Below, piece by piece: positions 14,758 through 20,014 of a stretch of 20,014 bases of DNA. Every line of letters begins with the position of its first letter. Position 1 is the stretch's first letter. Both the position numbers and the translations under genes were made by a program. The DNA lies in NCBI GenBank assembly GCA_001564135.1, contig LKNH01000011.1:1-20014 (forward strand). Direction: 5' to 3'. Below the pieces are notes generated by a model. It was not told the origin of the DNA. It made no database searches and saw nothing but the letters and a program-made list of their open reading frames with translations. This DNA is from Halobacteriaceae archaeon Tc-Br11_E2g27 (GTDB taxonomy: Archaea; Halobacteriota; Halobacteria; Halobacteriales; Haloarculaceae).

Positions 14758-16236
14758 ATGAGCTGGAAGGACACCGCCGAACCAGTACTCACCCGGATGC
14801 CGTCAGTCCGTCGGCCGGAAGGACACGTTCCTTTCAGGCGAAAGATTGGCTGGACGGCCGGTATCTTGGTGCTGTACTTTTTCCTGACGAACGTGATGTT
14901 GTTTGGGCTGGCTGAAGGACAGGGGACTGACATTTTCGGTCAGTTCCGTTCGATTCTTGCCGGTGAGATGGGCTCACTGATGCAGGTCGGTATTGGACCG
15001 ATCGTCACGGCAAGCATCGTGCTCCAGTTGCTCGGCGGTGCCGACCTGCTCGGCCTGGACACGCAGAACAACCCGCGTGACCAGGTGCTCTATCAGGGAC
15101 TCCAGAAGTTCCTCGTCATCGTGATGACGGCGCTGACGGCGTTCCCAATGGTCTTTGCAGGTGATTTCCTACCAGCGGACCCTGCCGTCGCAGCGAGCCT
15201 CGGCATTACCACTGATATCCTGATGTGGTTCCTGTTCCTGCAGGTGTTCGTCGGTGGTATCCTCATCCTCTATATGGACGAGGTCGTGAGTAAATGGGGT
15301 ATCGGCAGCGGTATTGGACTGTTCATTATCGCTGGTGTGAGCCAGCAGATTCTGGGCGGTCTTATCTCCACGCCAAACTTCGGCGGCGAGTGGGGTATCA
15401 TCCCAACCTGGATTCGAATGCTCTTTGGATGGGAGGAGACCCCATCGCTGTTGACCCCACAGGGCATTGAGGCGCTGTTTATCACACAGGCCGAACTGCT
15501 TGCCATCTTCACGACGATTGCGATTTTCGTCATCGTCGTCTACGCCGAGAGCGTTCGGGTCGAAATCCCACTCTCGAACGCGCGAGTGAAAGGAGCCCGC
15601 GGACGGTTCCCAGTGAAACTCATTTACGCGAGCGTCCTGCCAATGATTCTCGTTCGTGCGCTCCAGATGAACGTTCAGTTCATCGGGCGCATTCTCGACA
15701 ATCAGTGGGCAGCGATGCCAGCCGCGCTCGGGACCTACGATGGTGACGGACAGGTTACCGGTGGGCTGTTTTACTATCTCGCACCAATCCAGACACCTGA
15801 TGACTGGATGTGGTTCGCGGGAGCAACGCCTATCGGTGACCCCGAAATCTGGCAAATCATGCTCCGCGTGAGTATCGACCTTACCGTGATGATTATCGGT
15901 GGTGCTATCTTCGCCATCTTCTGGGTGAAAACCACCAACATGGGTCCGGAAGCGACGGCCCAACAGATTCATGGTTCCGGGATGCAGATTCCCGGTTTCC
16001 GCCGCAACACGCAATCGATGGAACGCGTTCTCGAACAGTATATTCCACAGGTGACGGTCATCGGTGGTGCGCTGGTGGGTGTGCTTGCCGTCGGTGCAAA
16101 CATGTTCGGAACGATTGGTGGCGTGACTGGCGAGGGACTGCTGCTGACAGTCTCCATTACCTACAAGCTCTACGAGCAAATTGCCGAAGAGCAGTTAATG
16201 GAGATGCACCCGATGATGCGGAAGATGTTCGGATAG
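14758..16236 (+). CDS. secY: Preprotein translocase subunit SecY
   Basis: The 492-residue channel-forming subunit of the Sec translocon in the cytoplasmic membrane, equivalent to Sec61 alpha. It shows about ten hydrophobic segments. The first is at roughly 31-52 and is followed by the plug region. Recognisable motifs include SLMQVGIGPIVTASIVLQLL (73-92) and YMDEVVSKWGIGSGIGLFI (172-190), and the large cytoplasmic loop AESVRVEIPLSNARVKGARG (263-282) that contacts the ribosome. The C-terminus ends in MRKMFG. It is the last gene of the operon; the T-rich stretch after its stop may end the transcript. Confidence 0.97.
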   Translation: MSWKDTAEPVLTRMPSVRRPEGHVPFRRKIGWTAGILVLYFFLTNVMLFGLAEGQGTDIFGQFRSILAGEMGSLMQVGIGPIVTASIVLQLLGGADLLGLDTQNNPRDQVLYQGLQKFLVIVMTALTAFPMVFAGDFLPADPAVAASLGITTDILMWFLFLQVFVGGILILYMDEVVSKWGIGSGIGLFIIAGVSQQILGGLISTPNFGGEWGIIPTWIRMLFGWEETPSLLTPQGIEALFITQAELLAIFTTIAIFVIVVYAESVRVEIPLSNARVKGARGRFPVKLIYASVLPMILVRALQMNVQFIGRILDNQWAAMPAALGTYDGDGQVTGGLFYYLAPIQTPDDWMWFAGATPIGDPEIWQIMLRVSIDLTVMIIGGAIFAIFWVKTTNMGPEATAQQIHGSGMQIPGFRRNTQSMERVLEQYIPQVTVIGGALVGVLAVGANMFGTIGGVTGEGLLLTVSITYKLYEQIAEEQLMEMHPMMRKMFG

Positions 16237-16247
16237 TAACGCCGAAG

Positions 16248-16268
16248 ATCTTTACTTCTTTAAATTCT
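16248..16268 (+). terminator. Possible T-rich terminator after secY
   Basis: A pyrimidine-rich stretch with short T runs (CTTTACTTCTTTAAATTC) follows the secY stop by about 12 bases. Archaeal termination favours oligo-T tracts, so this is the natural operon end. No hairpin is seen; confidence is low. Confidence 0.3.
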
Positions 16269-16557
16269 ATACCAGTGATGAGCGGACGGTTTGTCTTGAA
16301 AGTAAAGGCCAACAATATTGAACGAGACTATTGTGTCACTGGAGGACCAACGCCTGAAGTCCACCTTCGGAGGTATATGATGTTGTCATTAGTTCCGGTT
16401 TTCACGCTGTGTGGAGGATGTCAACGGTACTCGTGAAAGAACACACGGTGGTCAATCAATTGGTTACATAATTTCCAATTTGCGTTAGACTGGTCGCTGT
16501 TGATCGAGGTATAATAAAAACACCGAACTAATCCTGGTCTAAACCAAATTTATCGGA

Positions 16558-16572
16558 ATTTATTTTATTTAG
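16558..16572 (+). promoter_or_regulatory. Putative TATA box of the Fic gene
   Basis: An AT-only run of the type TTTATTTTATTTA ends about 26 bases before the ATG at 16598. This is right for a leaderless transcript and suggests that the Fic gene is expressed independently of the ribosomal operon. Confidence 0.45.
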
Positions 16573-16597
16573 CCACAATTCAAGTACGGTAAGACAA

Positions 16598-17743
16598 ATG
16601 CTCGATGCTAACCTACCCGACCGGGCACCGGGGTCGTACGTTCCTTACGGAGCAAAGCCGTACTATCTCCCGGAACCACTGCCCCCGGAAGTGGAGATCG
16701 AGGTGGACTCCGACCTCCGTGAAGCCCTCGAAAGTGCGATTTACCAGCTCGGACGACTCGAAGGTGTGAGCGAGGAGACTAACACCAACCCTATCGTCTA
16801 CACATCTCTCGTTCGTCGGGAGGCGGTGGAATCGGTATTAATCGAGGGCGCTCAAATCGAACTCGAAGACCTCTTTCGCCTGGACACTCTCGACGGCGTC
16901 GAGGTCACGAAGGACGTCCAAGAGGGACTCAACTACGAGAATGCAGTGATTGAGGGAGCCAACCAAGTCGAGCGCACTGGAGAGATCACGACCGATCTAC
17001 TCGACAACCTTCATATGCAACTCCTAAAGGAGACACGTCACGACGGCAAGACAATTGAGACATTCCGACAGCATCCAGTCCACCTGCCACCACCGGAGAC
17101 GCTCGCTGAACCGTTTATTCCACCCGCACCCAATCGGATTCCCAAGTTGATGGACAATCTGGTGGGGTATATTCAGACCGGTGGGCCTTACCACAAGCTT
17201 TTGGACGCCGGAATTGTGCACTACCAGTTTGAGACAATTCACCCTTACAGTGACGGAAATGGACGCCTTGGCCGTCTGCTGATCACGCTCCAGCTCATCG
17301 GCCAGGACTACCTAAGCCGGCCGTACCTCTACCCGAGTGCGTACTTCAACGAGCACAAAGTCGAGTATGTCACACGAATGCGTGCGGTCAGTGAACAGGG
17401 AGCCTGGGAGTCGTGGCTTCAGTTCTTTGTCAACGGCATCCGCCAGCAGGCCGCTGATGCAGTCGAACGAACTGAAGATCTTCGAGTCCTTCGTCGGGAG
17501 TACGAGGCGACTTACGGCCACGAAAAGACCGCTGCTGATCGCCTTGCTATGCGCCTATTCCAGCACCCTTATGTCACGACAAGCGAGGTGGCAGACCTCC
17601 TCAACGTCACTAAACAAACTGCTCGAAATGCGATCACCGAGCTCGAAAATCAAGACATCCTCCGAGAGACTACTGGAAAGCAGCGATATCAGGAGTTTAA
17701 AGCCGTGGATATCTTTGATATTCTGACCCGGTCGTTCGATTGA
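16598..17743 (+). CDS. Fic-family protein, class II, with C-terminal winged helix
   Basis: A 381-residue Fic enzyme. The family mostly transfers AMP from ATP to hydroxyl side chains of target proteins (AMPylation). The active-site motif HPYSDGNGRLGR is at 215-226 and matches the HPFxxGNGRxxR consensus, including the catalytic histidine. An N-terminal Fic_N domain (about 14-95) contains SVLIEG at 79-84, which fits the (S/T)xxxE(G/N) inhibitory motif whose glutamate blocks ATP binding, making this a self-inhibited class II enzyme. The hairpin segment ETFRQHPVHL (154-163) is likely the target-docking flap. A winged-helix DNA-binding-like domain lies at about 312-365 (VTTSEVADLLNVTKQTARNAI). Target unknown. 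All catalytic residues are intact. It sits alone between the operon and a gene remnant and may have arrived by transfer. Confidence 0.9.
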   Translation: MLDANLPDRAPGSYVPYGAKPYYLPEPLPPEVEIEVDSDLREALESAIYQLGRLEGVSEETNTNPIVYTSLVRREAVESVLIEGAQIELEDLFRLDTLDGVEVTKDVQEGLNYENAVIEGANQVERTGEITTDLLDNLHMQLLKETRHDGKTIETFRQHPVHLPPPETLAEPFIPPAPNRIPKLMDNLVGYIQTGGPYHKLLDAGIVHYQFETIHPYSDGNGRLGRLLITLQLIGQDYLSRPYLYPSAYFNEHKVEYVTRMRAVSEQGAWESWLQFFVNGIRQQAADAVERTEDLRVLRREYEATYGHEKTAADRLAMRLFQHPYVTTSEVADLLNVTKQTARNAITELENQDILRETTGKQRYQEFKAVDIFDILTRSFD

Positions 17744-17770
17744 ACACATACGTGGGGAGTATTTTGGTTA

Positions 17771-17991
17771 GATGGCGATGGCGAAGATGATACAATTGAT
17801 TCCGATGGTGATGGGCCAGGATTCGGGATTGGTGGTGCACTAGCAGGTGTCGGTGGAGCGGCCTAACTACTGATACTACCGGACGTAAGCCTTTAAACGA
17901 TCTCGCCACCCGGGGTGGCAAGTAAGTGTACGAAGTTACGTCCGGCAGTATGAGACGACAGCTTGAAGACGACGTGGACAGCGATTCGTAA
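17771..17991 (+). pseudogene. Remnant of a surface-protein C-terminus, split by a palindromic repeat
   Basis: From 17771 the plus strand reads an Asp/Gly linker followed by GPGFGIGGALAGVGGAA and a TAA stop at 17864. This resembles the C-terminal anchor of haloarchaeal secreted proteins (PGF-type: acidic linker, PGF, hydrophobic helix, then a basic tail). After TAA, CTA CTG (Leu-Leu) runs into an inserted ~79-bp repeat (17873-17951). The missing basic tail then continues on the far side as MRRQLEDDVDSDS with a TAA at 17989. Reading GGAA-(Y)-LL-MRRQLEDD across the repeat restores a plausible anchor. No upstream part of the gene survives: the remnant shares the frame after the Fic stop. The protein is dead. 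Confidence 0.6.
17873..17951 (+). repeat. Palindromic repeat, copy A (MITE-like)
   Basis: A 79-bp element with near-perfect terminal inverted repeats: ATACTACCGGACGTAA at the left, and the reverse complement ATACTGCCGGACGTAA at the right (15 of 16). An internal hairpin GCCACCC-G-GGGTGGC occupies 17905-17919. The reverse complement of copy B at 19421-19500 is identical over the first 26 and last 31 bases; only the middle ~22 bases differ. It carries no open frame and is inserted in the pseudogene. The TA within the end sequence may be a target-site duplication, as for IS630/Tc1-mariner-type elements. Confidence 0.85.
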
Positions 17992-18028
17992 CCATCAGGT
18001 ATCAGTACTCCTGTCGGTTAGTGTCTGA

Positions 18029-18154
18029 AATGGTGATCTGTCGCCAGAGCAGACAGAAGAGATTGCCAAAGCGCGAGAGCAACTCGCGAAAGAGATGCAA
18101 CAGGCAGATGAGGGAAAGAGTACGCAAGCGAAACCACTCGGGATGTATCAATGA
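18029..18154 (+). pseudogene. C-terminal remnant of an unidentified helical protein
   Basis: A 41-codon frame that opens directly after a stop, with no start codon. It reads like real protein: NGDLSPEQTEEIAKAREQLA, then a charged helix ending in KPLGMYQ. I do not recognise the family. Its stop overlaps a further ATG (CAATGA), as in a translationally coupled gene pair. Confidence 0.4.
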
Positions 18155-18207
18155 CAGTCGAGACTCTACCGACAAAACAGCTTGAACTACTTCACGTAAA
18201 CCACTAA
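18151..18207 (+). pseudogene. Possible truncated start of a second, coupled gene
   Basis: ATG 18151 overlaps the stop of the preceding remnant (ATGA) and opens 18 codons (MTVETLPTKQLELLHVNH) before a TAA. The overlap is the usual haloarchaeal operon junction, so this may be the stump of a downstream partner gene cut off shortly after its start. Too short to identify. Confidence 0.25.
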
Positions 18208-18210
18208 TGT

Positions 18211-19233
18211 GTGGCTTTCGAAAAGGGGTATATGACTGGTTCACGGGAATTGCCGACGTTTCTGTGGGACGCCGAAACGAATCAGGTCATCTATGACGCG
18301 TTGCCGCAGATATTTGTGGATTTCCTTGCACTCTTTACCCGATTGGGAGACGGTGCGACAGTCGTCACCCTTGCGATTGTGTTTTATTGGTTCGGTGGCT
18401 GGCGAGATTGGCGGAAACGTGGGATGCTGATGGCGATTGCGGTGATGACGCTGGCGATGAGCGCGGGACTCAAAGGGGTTTTCGACGTGTCACGACCGGT
18501 ATACGTCGCTGAGCTGGCCTTCGCACCGGAGACGTATCCTGGATTAAGTACACCCAGTGCGCACGCAATGGGTGCAGCAGCAATTTACGGAGGGCTAGCT
18601 GTTGTGATGGAGACAGGGAAGAGATGGCAACGATTTCTCATAGCCGGAGTGATTATTACGCTCGTTGCACTCTCTCGCGTCGTCATTGGTGTACACTTCC
18701 TCGGTGATGTTGTACTCGGTGCTGCGCTGGGTCTGTTCATCATCTGGTTTGCAATCTGGTTGGCAAACCGAGAGCCACGGTCGATTCTCTCCATGTTCAT
18801 GCTTGCGTTCCTGTTTGCTGTGTCGGCCATTCTGCTTGGCTCCGAGGAATTTGTCACGATGTCGACTGGCGCGGCACTTGGCGGAGTCATCACATGGTCA
18901 CTTATCCATGACCGGCAACCCAAACCGATTGGGGGTGCAATCATTCTGTTCGGAATCCTGTTGGTGCCAGCATTGCTTATTTTCCGGGTGATTGAAGCGC
19001 TCATCGTGTTCGATGTGACAATCATTATTGCGGGTATTGACCTGCCGATAATGGCATGGTTTAGAACTGCTGGGTATGCGGCGCTATTTGGACTTGCACT
19101 AGCTGTTCCCGTACTTGCAGAGCGATTTAACGACCATCGGCATGCGTTGTATTTGCAGCGGGTGTTGCCATTTACTGGCCGAACAATCGACCCAGAGCGG
19201 GTTAGTCAACGGGTTGACCAATTAGACGATTAA
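18211..19233 (+). CDS. PAP2-family membrane phosphatase
   Basis: An integral-membrane phosphatase of the PAP2 (type 2 phosphatidic acid phosphatase / haloperoxidase-fold) superfamily, 340 residues from GTG 18211. All three catalytic motifs are intact: KGVFDVSRP at 88-96, PSAH at 115-118 and SRVVIGVHFLGD at 155-166, with the nucleophile histidine at 162. At least eight hydrophobic segments are visible; those after about residue 190 extend beyond the core PAP2 domain. Substrates are likely lipid phosphates or polyprenyl diphosphates, by family only. The start is uncertain: GTG 18211 (MAFEKGY) or ATG 18232 in the same frame, seven codons on. No clear promoter or binding site is seen. The gene lies between inverted repeat copies A and B. 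Confidence 0.88.
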   Translation: MAFEKGYMTGSRELPTFLWDAETNQVIYDALPQIFVDFLALFTRLGDGATVVTLAIVFYWFGGWRDWRKRGMLMAIAVMTLAMSAGLKGVFDVSRPVYVAELAFAPETYPGLSTPSAHAMGAAAIYGGLAVVMETGKRWQRFLIAGVIITLVALSRVVIGVHFLGDVVLGAALGLFIIWFAIWLANREPRSILSMFMLAFLFAVSAILLGSEEFVTMSTGAALGGVITWSLIHDRQPKPIGGAIILFGILLVPALLIFRVIEALIVFDVTIIIAGIDLPIMAWFRTAGYAALFGLALAVPVLAERFNDHRHALYLQRVLPFTGRTIDPERVSQRVDQLDD

Positions 19234-19290
19234 GGACGACAATCCGTCATTTCGCACTGGTTTGGTCATAGAATTTCAGGAACGTCTCAC

Positions 19291-19397
19291 AGTGATTATT
19301 GCGGTAATTTCCGTGCTTCTGACACAGCGATTATGCTCTCACGGTGTGTAACATACAGTTTGTGTTTTCTCGGCGGTAAGGACTCGCAATAATCACT
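19291..19397. repeat. 13-bp inverted repeat with 81-bp spacer
   Basis: AGTGATTATTGCG at 19291-19303 is the exact reverse complement of CGCAATAATCACT at 19385-19397. It lies between the PAP2 stop and palindromic copy B. It could be the ends of a small element or the stem of a long transcript structure; no open frame is inside. Confidence 0.5.
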
Positions 19398-19420
19398 ATC
19401 ACCGGAGACAAACAGGGCTT

Positions 19421-19500
19421 ATACTGCCGGACGTAACTTCGTACACTTACTCGCCACTACGGGGTGCCGAGATTGTTTAAAGGCTTACGTCCGGTAGTAT
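19421..19500 (-). repeat. Palindromic repeat, copy B (MITE-like), inverted relative to copy A
   Basis: An 80-bp element in opposite orientation to copy A, so that the same end (TTACGTCCGGCAGTAT) faces the PAP2 gene in both. Terminal inverted repeats are as in copy A. The central hairpin is weaker because of base changes and one extra base. TTTAAA at 19476-19481 lies inside it and may act as a promoter element for the next gene. ATA/TAT borders again allow a TA target duplication. Confidence 0.85.
19476..19481 (+). promoter_or_regulatory. Possible TATA box within repeat copy B
   Basis: TTTAAA, 46 bases before the ATG at 19527. Transcription would start near 19505 with a ~22-base leader. No better AT-rich box is seen between the repeat and the gene. 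Confidence 0.3.
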
Positions 19501-19526
19501 TAGTCCGTCGGGCCCAACAGTTGAAT

Positions 19527-20014
19527 ATGGAACAAACGGACGTGCGCTCGTGTTACGAAGCAGTTACCCAATCACAGCATGATGCAGGCCTTGTCGTCTT
19601 TGACCCTGTTCTCCCGATTGAGACAGATTCGCTCGTGACCACGACCGAAGGGAATACGCCCGTGGTTGCGTGTCCCTCACTCTCGGACAACGGGGATGTC
19701 GGGACGGTGCTTTGCAAAGATGAGGGACAGAATCCAACCGGCGGGATACAGGACAGAGAAATGGCCGTCGCTGTGGGGAGTGCAATCGAGGCTGGGGCCG
19801 CGAAGGTCTGGTTACCGACGACGGGGAATGGCGGTCAGTCAGCCGCTGCCTATGCTGCGCGTGCAGGCATCGACTCTGAAGTGTTCGTCCCATCTCGAAC
19901 CACCTTCGAAAACAAGGCACTGATAAACGTCCATGGTGGCGAAATGAACGTCGTTGGTGGGCGGTACTCTGATGCCCGAGAGGCGTTCGAGGAGGCCCGT
20001 ACAGATGCTGACGA
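19527..20014 (+). CDS. Threonine-synthase-like fold-type II (PLP-type) enzyme, 5' part only
   Basis: A protein of the tryptophan-synthase-beta/threonine-synthase superfamily (PF00291 type), 162 complete codons before the right edge. Recognisable features: the small N-terminal region, EGNTPVVACPSL (48-59), KDEGQNPTGGIQDREMAVAV (67-86), the phosphate-binding-type glycine loop LPTTGNGGQSAAAYAARAG (102-120), and VFVPSRTTFENKALINVHGG. In working family members NPTGSFKDR carries the lysine that forms the Schiff base with PLP; here the corresponding residue is Gln75 (CAG at 19749-19751). The protein may therefore be a non-PLP or regulatory paralogue, or belong to a haloarchaeal subfamily that uses another residue. 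The ATG was chosen as the first start in frame after the repeat. Confidence 0.75.
   Translation, partial: MEQTDVRSCYEAVTQSQHDAGLVVFDPVLPIETDSLVTTTEGNTPVVACPSLSDNGDVGTVLCKDEGQNPTGGIQDREMAVAVGSAIEAGAAKVWLPTTGNGGQSAAAYAARAGIDSEVFVPSRTTFENKALINVHGGEMNVVGGRYSDAREAFEEARTDAD

Larger units (their letters stand above)
16237..16597. other. AT-rich intergenic region between secY and the Fic gene
   Basis: About 360 bases, more AT-rich than the operon. It holds the putative operon terminator and the promoter of the Fic gene. A 52-codon open frame (16278-16436) lacks an acidic composition and a clear promoter, so I do not call it. I see no RNA gene or long repeat here. Confidence 0.6.
17744..18210. other. 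Gene graveyard between Fic and PAP2 genes
   Basis: About 470 bases without an intact gene. In order it holds the anchor remnant, palindromic copy A inside it, the anchor's cytoplasmic tail, and two short coding-like remnants in an overlapping arrangement. Together they suggest repeated insertion and deletion. Confidence 0.6.

Noticed and set aside
16278..16436. A 52-codon frame after secY with a CGGC motif
   Set aside because: Basic composition, only one CxxC pair, no convincing promoter at the right distance; not called as a gene.
16361..16440. Possible hairpins in the secY-Fic gap (CTGAAG/CTTCGG and similar)
   Set aside because: Stems of six or fewer pairs with wobble pairs; expected by chance.
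17744..19526. Complete transposon with a transposase
   Set aside because: The inverted repeats enclose only a phosphatase and remnants; no DDE or Y1/HUH transposase motif is present, so no autonomous element is claimed.

Overview
The window comes from a haloarchaeon (class Halobacteria). The proteins are strongly acidic, several carry Asp/Glu-rich extensions (S3, L32e), and the ribosomal set includes archaeal/eukaryotic-type members (S4e, L19e, L32e) plus the RNase P protein Rpp29. Promoters are AT-rich boxes placed for leaderless or short-leader transcripts, and many starts overlap the previous stop as ATGA or TAATG. I cannot name the genus from the sequence alone.

Layout. (1) 1-1256, minus strand: 5' part of an XPD/DinG-like iron-sulfur helicase, running off the left edge. 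(2) 1257-1771: non-coding divergent promoter region with several inverted repeats and a short hairpin just before the first operon gene. (3) 1772-16236, plus strand: an almost gap-free operon of 25 genes. It starts with a SPOUT-family RNA methyltransferase gene and continues L3-L4-L23-L2-S19-L22-S3-L29-rnp1-S17-L14-L24-S4e-L5-S14-S8-L6-L32e-L19e-L18-S5-L30-L15-secY. This is the archaeal S10/spc cluster and it couples large- and small-subunit synthesis, tRNA processing and the Sec translocon. (4) 16237-19526: an accessory-looking stretch with looser spacing. It holds a class II Fic enzyme with its own promoter, remnants of dead genes, a PAP2-family membrane phosphatase, and two nearly identical ~80-bp palindromic repeats in inverted orientation on either side of the phosphatase. 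(5) 19527 to the right edge: the 5' part of a threonine-synthase-like fold-type II gene in which the usual PLP-binding lysine position reads as glutamine.

The operon is ordinary in gene content and order. Its oddities are a tandem duplication of the helix-hairpin-helix module in L32e and the hairpin directly before the first ATG. The most unusual part is 17744-19500. One palindromic repeat sits inside the 3' end of a decayed surface-protein gene, splitting its membrane segment from its basic cytoplasmic tail, and its partner lies in mirror orientation 1.5 kb away, where it may also supply the promoter for the PLP-fold gene. This looks like a small non-autonomous mobile element (MITE-like) and a scrapyard of earlier insertions downstream of secY. 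I see no CRISPR array, tRNA or rRNA gene, intact transposase or complete defence system.
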